From contig NZ_QXED01000005.1 in assembly GCF_003583365.1 (NCBI RefSeq), forward strand, positions 558,001-622,000: DNA of 64,000 nt, written 5' to 3'. Every line of letters begins with the position of its first letter. Within the stretch, counting starts at the first letter, position 1. The notes below the pieces were generated by a model. The model was not told where the DNA came from. It worked only from the letters and a program-made list of their open reading frames with translations, and did not search any database. Of this stretch, positions 34,088-43,061 are shown in pieces. Position numbers and translations under genes: made by a program. Source of the stretch: Fibrisoma montanum (GTDB lineage Bacteria; Bacteroidota; Bacteroidia; Cytophagales; Spirosomataceae).

Positions 34088-35332
34088 ATGAAACTACCAA
34101 ATCTAACCACGCGTATTTTTCTGGGCATGGTGCTCGGGATTCTGATCGGCTACCTGTTTCCGGTTACTGAATCAGGGTTTTCGGGTACCGACCTCAGCAT
34201 CCTGTCTAAAGTCTTTCTGCGGCTGATCAAAATGATTATCGGTCCGCTTGTGTTTGCCACGCTGGTAGTCGGTATTGCCAAGCTGGGTGATTTTGGTACC
34301 GTCGGGCGCATTGGCCTCAAAACGCTGGGGTACTTTTATTTTGCCACCATTCTGTCGCTTATCACGGGCCTGCTGGTGGTGAATATCATGAAACCGGGCG
34401 AGGTAATGAGCCTCCCCCTGCCTCCCAAAGGTACCGATACGGGCATTGAAGCCCAGAAACTGACGTTCGAAAACTTTATCACGCATATTTTCCCAAACAG
34501 TTTTGCCGAAGCGCTCGCCAACAACGAGATTCTGCAGATTGTGGTGTTCAGTATTTTCTTCGGGGTAGCCGTGGGGGCCATCGGTGAGCAGGGTAAGGTG
34601 ATGGTGAAAGCCCTCGACGCCCTGTCGCACGTGATGTTTAAGGTGACCAGCTACGTCATGGCGTTTGCGCCGTTTGGGGTGCTGGGCGCCATCGCGGCCG
34701 TTGTGGCGCAGCAGGGACTCGGCATCCTGGCCGGATACGCTTACCTGATTCTCTGTTTTTTCGGGGGGCTGCTGTTCTTCCTGTTTGTCGTGCTCTGGGC
34801 GATTTGCCTCGTGGTAGGCATTCCCTACGTAGCGCTGCTGAAGGAGGTCCGGACGGCCATTATTCTGTCGTTCAGTACGGCCAGTTCGGAGGCCTCGTTT
34901 CCGCAGACCATCGAAGCGTTACGTCGGTTTGGTTGTTCGGAGCGGATCATTTCGTTCGTGCTGCCGCTGGGGTACTCGTTTAATCTCGACGGGTCCATGC
35001 TGTACATGACCTTTGCGACGGCCTTCATCGCCCAAGCCTACGGGGTGCCGCTGAGCCTCGAACAGCAGATTACGATGATGCTGACGCTGATGATTACCTC
35101 AAAGGGAATCGCGGGCGTACCGCGGGCGTCGCTGGTGATCATCGCCGGAACGATGTCGCTGTTCAACCTGCCGATCGAAGGGCTGGCCCTGCTGCTGGGT
35201 ATCGACCAGGTGCTGGACATGGGCCGCAGCGCGACGAGTGTGGCCGGAAATGCCGTAGCGACCTGTATCATCTCCAAGTGGGAAGGCGAGTTCCGGACGC
35301 AGCCGCGTGAACCGGAGGAAGTGGTGGCGTAA
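34088..35332 (+). CDS. Dicarboxylate/amino acid:cation symporter (DAACS family)
   Basis: This 414-residue inner-membrane protein takes up glutamate, aspartate or C4-dicarboxylates with H+ or Na+. It shows the Ser-rich hairpin motif SFSTASSEASFPQTIEAL, the TM7 motif LPLGYSFNLDGSMLYM (where NMDGT is usual), the second hairpin TSKGIAGVPRASLVII and the C-terminal region GNAVATCIISKWEGEF. Eight transmembrane segments fit the GltPh-like fold and the length is normal. NLDGS instead of NMDGT is a conservative difference. Substrate choice is not readable. It is probably monocistronic with its own promoter. Confidence 0.95.
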   Translation: MKLPNLTTRIFLGMVLGILIGYLFPVTESGFSGTDLSILSKVFLRLIKMIIGPLVFATLVVGIAKLGDFGTVGRIGLKTLGYFYFATILSLITGLLVVNIMKPGEVMSLPLPPKGTDTGIEAQKLTFENFITHIFPNSFAEALANNEILQIVVFSIFFGVAVGAIGEQGKVMVKALDALSHVMFKVTSYVMAFAPFGVLGAIAAVVAQQGLGILAGYAYLILCFFGGLLFFLFVVLWAICLVVGIPYVALLKEVRTAIILSFSTASSEASFPQTIEALRRFGCSERIISFVLPLGYSFNLDGSMLYMTFATAFIAQAYGVPLSLEQQITMMLTLMITSKGIAGVPRASLVIIAGTMSLFNLPIEGLALLLGIDQVLDMGRSATSVAGNAVATCIISKWEGEFRTQPREPEEVVA

Positions 35333-35426
35333 CGGGATTGACCGTTCACAAAATCACCGTTGACAGCCTGCTCATAATCTGGTAAGTTAGGGCGTTTGAC
35401 TCTACGTCGTTTCGCACTAAACCCTC

Positions 35427-35870
35427 ATGAACATGGCACAGCCCGCCGTTCTGGAGTCTGAACTGGCTCCTTATTTTACTACCAAAGCGCCGTTCCAGTT
35501 TCCGGTCAATTTCCGGGAAGGATTTGTTAAGTACTGGCCCATCGTGTCGCTGGTACTGCTGCTTATTTCACTGCCTGCTATCCTGGCTTTCCTGGGCATT
35601 GGAGCTGCGTTTATGCCCGTATCATTTTTGGGTGGCCTTGGTACGGGCTTTTTCTACACTGTGGTTATGGTTTTCTCATTGATCGGCGTTGTGCTGCGGG
35701 CCCTTGCCTTGCCGGGTCTGTTCAACCGTACGCGGTCGGGCTGGGTGTTCAGTTACTACGCCGAATTGCTCAGTATTCTGGGCAGCCTGTTGTCGATCAG
35801 CATCATCGGGGTGCTGTTTGGGCTGCTGTTTCTGCTGCTGCTGTTCCAGGTACGTAGCTATTACCGGTGA
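35427..35870 (+). CDS. Small multi-pass membrane protein
   Basis: This 147-residue protein has a soluble N-terminal ~35 residues and three or four hydrophobic segments (YWPIVSLVLLLISLPAILAF, FFYTVVMVFSLIGVVLRALA, LLSILGSLLSISIIGVLFGL). It ends in a basic tail (QVRSYYR). ATG 35433 is an alternative start. No family is recognised with confidence; it resembles the Bacteroidota 'chromate transporter-adjacent' type of small Leu/Ile-rich membrane proteins only in composition. It ends at a good Rho-independent terminator, so it is a separate transcript from the ABC genes. Confidence 0.72.
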   Translation: MNMAQPAVLESELAPYFTTKAPFQFPVNFREGFVKYWPIVSLVLLLISLPAILAFLGIGAAFMPVSFLGGLGTGFFYTVVMVFSLIGVVLRALALPGLFNRTRSGWVFSYYAELLSILGSLLSISIIGVLFGLLFLLLLFQVRSYYR

Positions 35871-35892
35871 GCGGCCTAAAACACAAAATGTT

Positions 35893-35920
35893 GCCACGGC
35901 CGCATAGCCGTGGCTTTTTT
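35893..35920 (+). terminator. Rho-independent terminator
   Basis: GCCACGGC / GCCGTGGC form an eight-base stem with a six-base loop, immediately followed by TTTTTT. It lies 22 bases after the membrane protein gene. Confidence 0.88.
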
Positions 35921-36030
35921 ATGACCATCCATACCGACAATCAGCAGCTTGTCCGTAACTTGTTGTCTGAATCCACTCGAATGGTTTGGTTTGATGTGGT
36001 TATCAAGCCTTCCAGTCTAAACCTAAACGA

Positions 36031-36942
36031 ATGAACATTCTCGAAACCCGCCACATTGTCAAACAGTATGCCGAGCACCGCGCCCTGGACGACGTGAGTC
36101 TTGTCGTCCCGAAGGGCAGCATCTTCGGTCTGCTCGGACCGAATGGTGCCGGCAAAACGTCGCTCATCCGCATCATCAACCAGATCACGGCCCCCGATGA
36201 AGGCGAAGTGTTTCTAATGGGTGAACACCTGAACCCCAACCACATCCGGCACATTGGCTATCTGCCCGAAGAGCGCGGTCTCTACAAAAAGATGAAGGTG
36301 GGCGAGCAACTGCTCTACCTGGCGCAGCTCAAAGGGCTGAGTGAAAAAGAGGCCATGGAGAAGCTTAAGATCTGGTTTGTCAAGTTCGACATCAAGACGT
36401 GGTGGAACAAGCACATTGAGGACCTCTCCAAGGGGATGCAGCAAAAGGTGCAGTTTGTCGCTACGGTCATGCATGAGCCGGACCTGATCATTCTGGATGA
36501 GCCGTTCTCGGGCTTCGACCCCATCAACGCCAACCTGATCAAGGACGAGATTCTGGAGCTGCGCGACAAGGGTAGCACCATTATCTTCTCAACGCACCGT
36601 ATGGAGTCGGTTGAGGAACTGTGCGACCACATTGCGCTCATCAACCGGTCGCACAAGGTGCTCGACGGTCCGAAACGGGCAATTAAGGAGCAGTTCAAAA
36701 CGCACACCTACCACGTGGAGTACCAGGGCGCTCTCAGCGACCTGCCGTCGGCCTTCTCGGTGCTGAGTACCAAACCCATCGACGATGGCTTCCTGCGGGC
36801 CGACATCCAGATTCCGCCCGACGCGGCTGTCAACGACCTGATCCGCCACCTGATCGACCGCGTGGCTGTCCGCTCGTTTGGCGAGAACATCCCCAGCATG
36901 AATGACATTTTTATCAAAGCCGTCGGCGCAACCAATGATTGA
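36031..36942 (+). CDS. ABC transporter ATP-binding protein (NatA-like)
   Basis: This 303-residue ATPase has Walker A (GPNGAGKTSLIRI, ~38-50), the signature LSKGMQQKVQF, Walker B with switch region LIILDEPFSGFDPIN, and the H-loop FSTHRMESVEELCD. The ~75-residue C-terminal extension matches DUF4162, found on ATPases of ABC-2-type exporters such as NatA. It pairs with the permease gene that starts 84 bases later. The intervening 84 bases hold a 29-base inverted repeat that begins at its own stop codon. It drives export of an unknown substrate. Confidence 0.96.
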   Translation: MNILETRHIVKQYAEHRALDDVSLVVPKGSIFGLLGPNGAGKTSLIRIINQITAPDEGEVFLMGEHLNPNHIRHIGYLPEERGLYKKMKVGEQLLYLAQLKGLSEKEAMEKLKIWFVKFDIKTWWNKHIEDLSKGMQQKVQFVATVMHEPDLIILDEPFSGFDPINANLIKDEILELRDKGSTIIFSTHRMESVEELCDHIALINRSHKVLDGPKRAIKEQFKTHTYHVEYQGALSDLPSAFSVLSTKPIDDGFLRADIQIPPDAAVNDLIRHLIDRVAVRSFGENIPSMNDIFIKAVGATND

Positions 36943-37007
36943 ATGATTGACTGGTTGAATGATTGAATCGACAGCCCAATTCAGTCATTCAACCCGTCAA
37001 TCATTCA
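36940..37007. repeat. Long inverted repeat inside ABC operon
   Basis: A 29-base left arm (36940-36968) pairs with 36979-37007 with two mismatches and a ten-base loop. The left arm overlaps the ATPase stop codon and contains TTGAATGATTGA twice (36939-36950 and 36955-36966). There is no T-run, and the permease gene 20 bases further on should be co-transcribed, so a simple terminator is unlikely. It could attenuate or stabilise the mRNA. Confidence 0.85.
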
Positions 37008-37026
37008 ACAACTCATTAAAACCCCC

Positions 37027-38352
37027 ATGAACACAATTTTCCTCATTATCAAGCGCGAGTACCTCGTGCGGGTTCGCAAACGGTCGTTTGTGATCATGAC
37101 AATCCTCGGCCCACTGCTGATCTTTGCATTCTACGCTGTGATCGGCTGGGCGGCCATCAGTTCCATCAACCAGAAAAAAGTAGCGGTTATTGATGAGAGC
37201 GGGCGATTTGCCAACCAGTTTAAAGACACAAAAGAGACGACCTATTCCTACCTGAAGCAACCGCTGGCCCAGGCCAAGAAACAGTTTGCCAAAAGTGGCT
37301 ACGATGCCCTGGTGTTCATTCCGACGAATGTAATTGAGCAGCCCAAAACGGTGCAGATTTTTGCCGAGAAAAGCGTGAGTCTTGATTTGCAGAACAATAT
37401 CGAACGGGCTATTTCGAAGGAGATCGAAACCATCAAGCTCAATCAGGCCGGGATTACGCGCAAAATCATCGAAGATGCCAAGGTCAATGTCGATGCACAG
37501 ACCTTCAGCCTGCGCGATTCAGGTGAGCAGAACAGCAGCGCCATTGCTACGTCGATTATCGGGTACGTATGTGCCTTTCTGATTTACATCTCGGTGTTTA
37601 TCTACGGTACGCAGGTGATGCGGGGCGTTATGGAAGAAAAAACCAACCGGATCGTCGAAGTGATCATCTCGTCGGTGAAACCATTCCAGCTCATGATGGG
37701 TAAAATCATCGGCGTGGCGCTGGTTGGCCTGACGCAGTTCATGCTCTGGATTCTGCTGACGGTCGGGCTGTTTACCGTTGGCGGACAGGTGTTTGGCGAC
37801 AAGGTAGACCGGGGTCGGGCGGCCATGCAGACGTCGGCTGCGGCTGGCCAGGGGGCGGCTGCTGCGCCCGAGGTCAGACAGGCGCAGCAGGGGGTCATGA
37901 ACAACGTATTGCGGGCCATCGAGACCCTGAACATTCCGCTGATTGTGGCCTGCTTCCTGTTCTATTTCCTGGGGGGATACCTGCTCTACAGTGCCCTGTT
38001 TGGGGCTATCGGCGCGGCCGTCGACAACGAGACGGAAACGCAGCAGTTTATGTTTCCGATCACGCTCCCCATCATCGGTGCTATTGCCGTGGCGCAGTTC
38101 GTCATCCGCGAACCCGATGGGGCGCTGGCGTTCTGGACGTCTATGATTCCGTTCACCTCGCCGGTGATCATGATGGTGCGGGTGCCGTTTGGCGTACCGG
38201 GCTGGGAGCTGGCCTTATCCATGTTCTTGCTGGCGATTGGCTTCGCCGGAACCACCTGGCTCGCGGCCCGCATCTACCGCGTCGGTATCCTGATGTACGG
38301 CAAAAAAGTTACGTACAAGGAACTGTCGAAGTGGGTGTTTTATAAGGCGTAA
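37027..38352 (+). CDS. ABC transporter permease (NatB-like, ABC-2 type)
   Basis: This 441-residue inner-membrane protein has an N-terminal transmembrane segment (VIMTILGPLLIFAFYAVIGW), a ~140-residue extracytoplasmic region, then five transmembrane segments. These include the ABC2_membrane_3 signature around TQVMRGVMEEKTNRIVEVII and VKPFQLMMGKIIGVALVGL. A variable Ala/Gly-rich stretch (SAAAGQGAAAAPEVRQAQQG) sits in the loop after TM3. It is the partner of the ATPase at 36031; together they resemble Na+ or drug exporters of the NatAB group. The substrate is unknown. It ends at the third purine/pyrimidine inverted repeat. Confidence 0.93.
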   Translation: MNTIFLIIKREYLVRVRKRSFVIMTILGPLLIFAFYAVIGWAAISSINQKKVAVIDESGRFANQFKDTKETTYSYLKQPLAQAKKQFAKSGYDALVFIPTNVIEQPKTVQIFAEKSVSLDLQNNIERAISKEIETIKLNQAGITRKIIEDAKVNVDAQTFSLRDSGEQNSSAIATSIIGYVCAFLIYISVFIYGTQVMRGVMEEKTNRIVEVIISSVKPFQLMMGKIIGVALVGLTQFMLWILLTVGLFTVGGQVFGDKVDRGRAAMQTSAAAGQGAAAAPEVRQAQQGVMNNVLRAIETLNIPLIVACFLFYFLGGYLLYSALFGAIGAAVDNETETQQFMFPITLPIIGAIAVAQFVIREPDGALAFWTSMIPFTSPVIMMVRVPFGVPGWELALSMFLLAIGFAGTTWLAARIYRVGILMYGKKVTYKELSKWVFYKA

Positions 38353-38416
38353 AAAGGGAGGAGAGGAGAAAGGGAGGAAAGGAATTTCTGACTCCCCTTT
38401 CTCCTCTCCTCCCTTT
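38353..38416. repeat. Purine/pyrimidine inverted repeat, copy 3
   Basis: A perfect 22-base stem (38353-38374 / 38395-38416) lies between convergent genes and abuts both stop codons. Its left arm contains the 15-mer AAGGGAGGAGAGGAG found in copy 1, 26 kb away. Imperfect purine/pyrimidine pairing continues to about 38424. Confidence 0.88.
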
Positions 38417-38424
38417 CCTCCTTT

Positions 38425-41364
38425 CTAAATCCCAATATCCACAACCAGCAACTGGGGCAGGATCTGGCCGGTGTTTACGTTGTAAATCGTCCGGACGCCC
38501 AGTTCAAACGGGACACGCAGCCGGAGCGCGTTGAACACAAACGTCAGGTCTACCCCGGCGCTCTGATACGACCGCCGTACCGTTTCATAGCCACGCAGCC
38601 GCCCGAATACATCCCGCACCTCCAGGCGGCTTTGCCCGTCGGCCGTATCGAAAAAGCCGGCGGTTTTGATCCGTTGAATGTACAGCCAGCGCCCCAGCGA
38701 CCAGTGTACATCCGCCAGCGGCAGCCGGTATTCCGCACTCCCCGCCGTAATCTTGTCGTCGCTGACATAAATCTGGCCGCGGGGATAGAAGATGGTAGGG
38801 CTGAACCGATACGTGCCCTGTGCCTGCTGCTGGTAGCCGCCCCGCAGCCGCAACGAATGATGCTTTCCCAGGCCTGGAAAAAACAGATTGCCCTGTACGC
38901 TCCACTGCTCGCCGGTGAGTCGGCCACCAAACGGCGTGTTTCGTAGCGAGACCGAGAGGGTTTGTCCCCAGCGGGGCGCTACGTCGCGTTTACTTTGCCG
39001 CAGCAGCCGGGAGTACGAAAAGCCATAGGTCAGGGCACTCAGCGATCCCGCGGAGCCAACCTCGGTAATGTACCGGAACGGCAGCTCATAATCACTGACC
39101 TGCAGGTAGTTGTAATACGCCGACAGGCTCATGCTCTGGATGTACTTCGAGTTCGTTAGTTGGAGCGGGATGCGAAAACCAGCCGTTAGCTGGTTGTATT
39201 GCCAGCGGTCAGAACGCAGGCTGTCGGCGGGAATAACCCGGTCGACGTAGAGCGCCGTATTCCGGTTGCCCCGCTGAAAACTGACGTCGAGGATCGGGTA
39301 GAGGCCCTGGTAGCTGAGATTCGCGAAGAAGGCGCCTACGCGCTCGGCCTGGTTGTAGTTGTACCCGACCGAGAGTTGGGTTGTGCTCAGTAAATCCTGC
39401 GAACTGAGACTCACCGACAACGCCTGCCCATTGGAACTGAGCAAAGGCCCCCAGCTGTAAATGTTGATGGCGTTGGCCAGTCGGCTGAAGCGGCTGGCCG
39501 GGTACGGTCTGGCGGTCGCGTTTGAGTCGTTCAGTACCTGTCGGGCTTCGGCCACACCCGGTTCCTGCTGCACCAGCGGCCCGAAATAACGCACCGTCCG
39601 GTTGTCGACGGTGCGGGCTGGTTGCCAGGTTGTCGGGTCAAGCGGCATGTCCATGATCCGGTACCCAGTGGCCGAGAAGTCCTCAAACGCCAGCCGGTTG
39701 CCCCCGGGCGAAACGGCCGCGTGATAAGCCGCCAGGGGGCGCGACGTAACCTGAAACACCGCTTTGGTCTGCGTGTCGACGGCGTAGACGTTGTCGATAC
39801 CCGATCGCGGGGAGTTGTACAGGACGTAGTTACCCCAGGGCTGCGGATGGCTCAGGTTTTCGTTGGCGCGGGGGAGCAGGTCGGTACGGGCGTCGGTTTC
39901 TGTATCGATCAGCTCAATCGTTTTCTGTCCATCTTTCAGAGCAACGGCCACTACGGTCCGGTCATCGCGCCAGCGGGGGTGGATATACAGTTCGTTGCCG
40001 GGGTTTGAAAGGGTTTTCAGGATAGCACCGTTGGTCGCGTCCAGCACCAGCAGCCGAATCTGGTATTCGTCGGTATTGTCGACCACAACCAGTTTTTTGG
40101 CATCGGGCGACAGGGCCGCTGCCGTGTACCGCGTGCGGTGGGTTTGGCGCGTAAGCTGGCCGGTGGTCAGATCGAGCAGCCGGATGTTGGAATACACCCG
40201 CTGGCCCCAGCGCGGATCGTAGCCAAATTCAATCCAGCAGGCTTTGGTGGGCGTCGCCGACAGAATACCCGGGTCGTTGGGAAACCCCTGCACAAATACG
40301 GTTTTCTCCCGCCCGTTTTTGTCCAGCCTGACCAGCCGGGGCGTATCGCCGAACCCACTTTTCACGCACAGCACGGTCGAATCGGTCAGGTACTGCGGGT
40401 GCTGATAGTTTGTGAATACCGGACCCGACTTTGCCGACTGCCGACCGGCCCACTCGGGTTTCTGAATCGGAAAACCGCTGGCCGGAGTGATTTGAAGACC
40501 TTCCTGCTGTTTCTGCCAGGTTTCGGTCAGGTCGTCCATCGTCTTCTGGTAGAGTTGCTCCACACGAAGCCCCGTTTCCTTACGAATGCTGCCTGAGAAC
40601 GTAAACGGCCAGGGGAAGTGCCGGTAGTTGCGGTTCAGAACCCGGCTCCAGGCGTCGGGGCCGTACGTTCGTTTCAGATACGTCGTCAGGTAATAGCCTA
40701 ATTCATAGTGGTTTGCTACGTTGTCGATAAACGAGCCACAAACCGCTTTGGGGTAGCCGAACCGTCGACCAGCCAGGAGATTTGCGCGCAGATTCAGGTT
40801 GAAATAGGGAATTCGGCCGCGGCCACCGGGCGTCAGCAGGGTTTCGGTGCTGACGGCGTCGCCTTCGGCAAACCAGTCCGGAACGGTCAGCAGCGGGAAG
40901 TTAAGCCCTACGTTCCCGAACAGGGTGTACAGCAACCGGCCGTATCCCTGCAGGGCTTTGTCGTTCTGAACCACATGCCGGTATTCGTGGACGGCCAGCA
41001 GGTCGAGCCAGTCGAGGGTGCCGGCCAGACCGGGATTCTGGGGCTGTACGGCAAAGAACTCCGACCGGCGGGGCAGCAAACTCACGAAGCCGTTGCTGAC
41101 CGTTGTCTGGTTCTGGAGCAGAACTGAAATCCGGCGGGGACGCCGTTCCAGCGAAGCACTGACCGGTTCGTAGAGCCCTTCCAGTCGCCGGGCCGTCCGT
41201 TGGGCTACGCTGTCGAATCCGTCGGGATACAGAATGCGAAAGTGGGGGGTAGACACCCGATACCAGCGCAGCTGGGTGGGATTCTGGTCAAGTACGGGTA
41301 AGGTTTGAGCCGTGGCGCCCAGGCCGACGAACAAGGTCAATACAGGTAGTAATCGGGTTTTCAT
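38425..41364 (-). CDS. Peptidase-MA-like / beta-propeller / outer-membrane barrel protein
   Basis: This 979-residue envelope protein has a signal peptide (residues ~1-19, ending ATAQ). An N-terminal gluzincin-like domain carries a zinc motif HEYRH (~125-130) and a downstream Glu in VPDWFAEGDAV (~166). TolB/WD40-type propeller repeats occupy ~320-600 (LSPDAKKLVVVDNTDEYQIR; VSPGGNRLAFEDF). The C-terminal ~350 residues alternate aromatic strands as in a surface-antigen-type outer-membrane barrel (LSVGYNYNQAERVGAFFANL). Zinc ligands look intact, so a barrel-anchored metallopeptidase is plausible. The substrate is unknown. It is convergent with the ABC permease gene. Confidence 0.85.
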   Translation of the reverse strand: MKTRLLPVLTLFVGLGATAQTLPVLDQNPTQLRWYRVSTPHFRILYPDGFDSVAQRTARRLEGLYEPVSASLERRPRRISVLLQNQTTVSNGFVSLLPRRSEFFAVQPQNPGLAGTLDWLDLLAVHEYRHVVQNDKALQGYGRLLYTLFGNVGLNFPLLTVPDWFAEGDAVSTETLLTPGGRGRIPYFNLNLRANLLAGRRFGYPKAVCGSFIDNVANHYELGYYLTTYLKRTYGPDAWSRVLNRNYRHFPWPFTFSGSIRKETGLRVEQLYQKTMDDLTETWQKQQEGLQITPASGFPIQKPEWAGRQSAKSGPVFTNYQHPQYLTDSTVLCVKSGFGDTPRLVRLDKNGREKTVFVQGFPNDPGILSATPTKACWIEFGYDPRWGQRVYSNIRLLDLTTGQLTRQTHRTRYTAAALSPDAKKLVVVDNTDEYQIRLLVLDATNGAILKTLSNPGNELYIHPRWRDDRTVVAVALKDGQKTIELIDTETDARTDLLPRANENLSHPQPWGNYVLYNSPRSGIDNVYAVDTQTKAVFQVTSRPLAAYHAAVSPGGNRLAFEDFSATGYRIMDMPLDPTTWQPARTVDNRTVRYFGPLVQQEPGVAEARQVLNDSNATARPYPASRFSRLANAINIYSWGPLLSSNGQALSVSLSSQDLLSTTQLSVGYNYNQAERVGAFFANLSYQGLYPILDVSFQRGNRNTALYVDRVIPADSLRSDRWQYNQLTAGFRIPLQLTNSKYIQSMSLSAYYNYLQVSDYELPFRYITEVGSAGSLSALTYGFSYSRLLRQSKRDVAPRWGQTLSVSLRNTPFGGRLTGEQWSVQGNLFFPGLGKHHSLRLRGGYQQQAQGTYRFSPTIFYPRGQIYVSDDKITAGSAEYRLPLADVHWSLGRWLYIQRIKTAGFFDTADGQSRLEVRDVFGRLRGYETVRRSYQSAGVDLTFVFNALRLRVPFELGVRTIYNVNTGQILPQLLVVDIGI

Positions 41365-41447
41365 AGGCAGGTAACTACCGCGAAAGGTACGGTAGAAGCG
41401 AATATATTAGTTATCTTTCATTGTCGAACTGCTTTTGTTTTGCACCG

Positions 41448-42332
41448 ATGGAGACAACGCCCCGCCTGATCGATCCTACGGCTTTTCAAAAGGCTTACAT
41501 CCGACAACCGTTCGAGGAAGTAAGTCGGCCAGACTATTTCCAGATCGTTCGGGTCGAGCAGGTGGCCTCTCGGCTGGTTGTGCCTACGCTGCTCTACCGA
41601 ACCACCTATACTTATTTGGTTTTTCTGACGCAGGGCGAAGGCCGTCAATTGCACAACCTGGATGAGGTAAAAATTGATGCACAGCGACTGCTGCTGGTTC
41701 GTGCCGGAACAATTACGGCCATTCAGGCTATTCAGTCGCCCGTGGCCGGCTTTTTCATCGGGTTCGATCCTATTGTTCTCGAGCGTCTTCTGAGCCCGAT
41801 TCAGTTACAGCAGTGGCTGGCCCTTCCGGCCGTTCTGCCCCTGACAGCCGGTGATATTGCCTGGTGTTCTGGTCTGTGCCATCTGCTGGCTGACGAACAG
41901 GCGCATGGGGCACTCACTGACGCAGCTTTGCATCTGCTGGCGGGACTGGTCATCAAACTACTTCCCAAGGCCACGTTGGAGAATACGTGGATGAGTCGGG
42001 AAGAACAGCTCGCTACCCAGTTTAAACAACTGGTTTACATGCACTGCATCCAGCGCAAAGACCTGGCCTTTTACGCTGATGCGCTGGCTATTTCGGAAAA
42101 TTATTTGTTCCGCTGTGTGAAAACCGCGACGGGTAAAGTGCCTAAAACTATTCTGCTCGAAACGCTGGTGCTGTATGCCCGGGTACAGCTTCAGAATACG
42201 ACTACCGACATTGCGACCATTGCCTACAGCCTGAATGTACAGGACCCCTCGTACTTTGGGCGACTGTTTAGGAAAGTCACGGGACAGACGCCCTCTGACT
42301 ATCGGCGTAGTATGCAGGATTTGTCCGGATAG
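41448..42332 (+). CDS. AraC family transcriptional regulator
   Basis: In this 294-residue protein the N-terminal ~190 residues form a cupin-like effector domain (YLVFLTQGEGRQLHNL, RAGTITAIQAIQ, GFFIGFDP). The C-terminal ~100 residues are an AraC HTH pair (FYADALAISENYLFRCVKTATG; IAYSLNVQDPSYFGRLFRKVTGQTPSDYR). ATG 41448 is preferred; the frame is open 27 bases further up to a TTG. The next gene, an NAD(P)H-binding protein, starts 69 bases downstream in the same direction and may be a target, which is inferred. Confidence 0.93.
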   Translation: METTPRLIDPTAFQKAYIRQPFEEVSRPDYFQIVRVEQVASRLVVPTLLYRTTYTYLVFLTQGEGRQLHNLDEVKIDAQRLLLVRAGTITAIQAIQSPVAGFFIGFDPIVLERLLSPIQLQQWLALPAVLPLTAGDIAWCSGLCHLLADEQAHGALTDAALHLLAGLVIKLLPKATLENTWMSREEQLATQFKQLVYMHCIQRKDLAFYADALAISENYLFRCVKTATGKVPKTILLETLVLYARVQLQNTTTDIATIAYSLNVQDPSYFGRLFRKVTGQTPSDYRRSMQDLSG

Positions 42333-42401
42333 TCTCCGGCTTAGTCCTAGCCTGTAAGCTTCTGTCTGGTGCACTTTTGTACCCGTAATAAGACAGGAGT
42401 T

Positions 42402-43037
42402 ATGCGAGTATTTCTTTTTGGGGCGACTGGACCGACCGGGCAGTTGCTGCTGCAAAAACTGGTTGAGAAAAAGTATGACGTAACGGTCCTGGCTCGTCGG
42501 CCGGAAGCCGTTCAGCCTACGAGAGCATCTGTTACAGTTGTGCCCGGGGATGTGATGCGACCGGAAACCTTTTCTAAACACCTCGCCGGTGCGGATATTG
42601 TCATTTCGGCCTTAGGGACGGGCAAGAGCCTGGCGAAGACCACTCTTTTTTCGGATGGAGGCCGAATGATTCTGGAAACCATGCGGCAAACCGGGGTTCA
42701 AAAATTGATCGCCATTACGTCGGGTGGGGTGCAGGACGATGATCCCACCATTCTGAAAAGCTGGTTTTACCGATTCATTGGTCGTTGGTTGCTGCGTAAT
42801 CTGTACGACGACATGCGCCGATTTGAGCAACAACTTGATTCTACAACAGACATTAACTGGGTCTGTGTCCGACCGACTACGTTGACCAATGGACCGGCTA
42901 CGGGGCGCTATCGGGTTAGCGTACCGTATTCGCCCGAAGGCGGTTCCCAGATTAGCCGGGCTGATGTAGCTGACTTTATCATTCAGCAGATTTTGTCCGA
43001 TCAGTACGTACGGCAAAAGCCCATATTGGCTTATTAA
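42402..43037 (+). CDS. NAD(P)H-binding SDR-like protein (NmrA/YhfK type)
   Basis: This 211-residue atypical SDR starts at once with the cofactor motif VFLFGATGPTGQLLLQ and VLARRPEAV, followed by GDVMRPETFSKHLAGADIVISALG and ITSGGVQ. The catalytic YxxxK is not evident, which fits NAD(P)-binding atypical SDRs such as flavin reductase-like or NmrA-like proteins. ATG 42402 is supported by a CACTTTTG -7-like box 22 bases upstream. The SnoaL-like gene follows after 24 bases, suggesting one transcript. Confidence 0.88.
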   Translation: MRVFLFGATGPTGQLLLQKLVEKKYDVTVLARRPEAVQPTRASVTVVPGDVMRPETFSKHLAGADIVISALGTGKSLAKTTLFSDGGRMILETMRQTGVQKLIAITSGGVQDDDPTILKSWFYRFIGRWLLRNLYDDMRRFEQQLDSTTDINWVCVRPTTLTNGPATGRYRVSVPYSPEGGSQISRADVADFIIQQILSDQYVRQKPILAY

Positions 43038-43061
43038 TCAAAACCAATCTAATCAACACGC

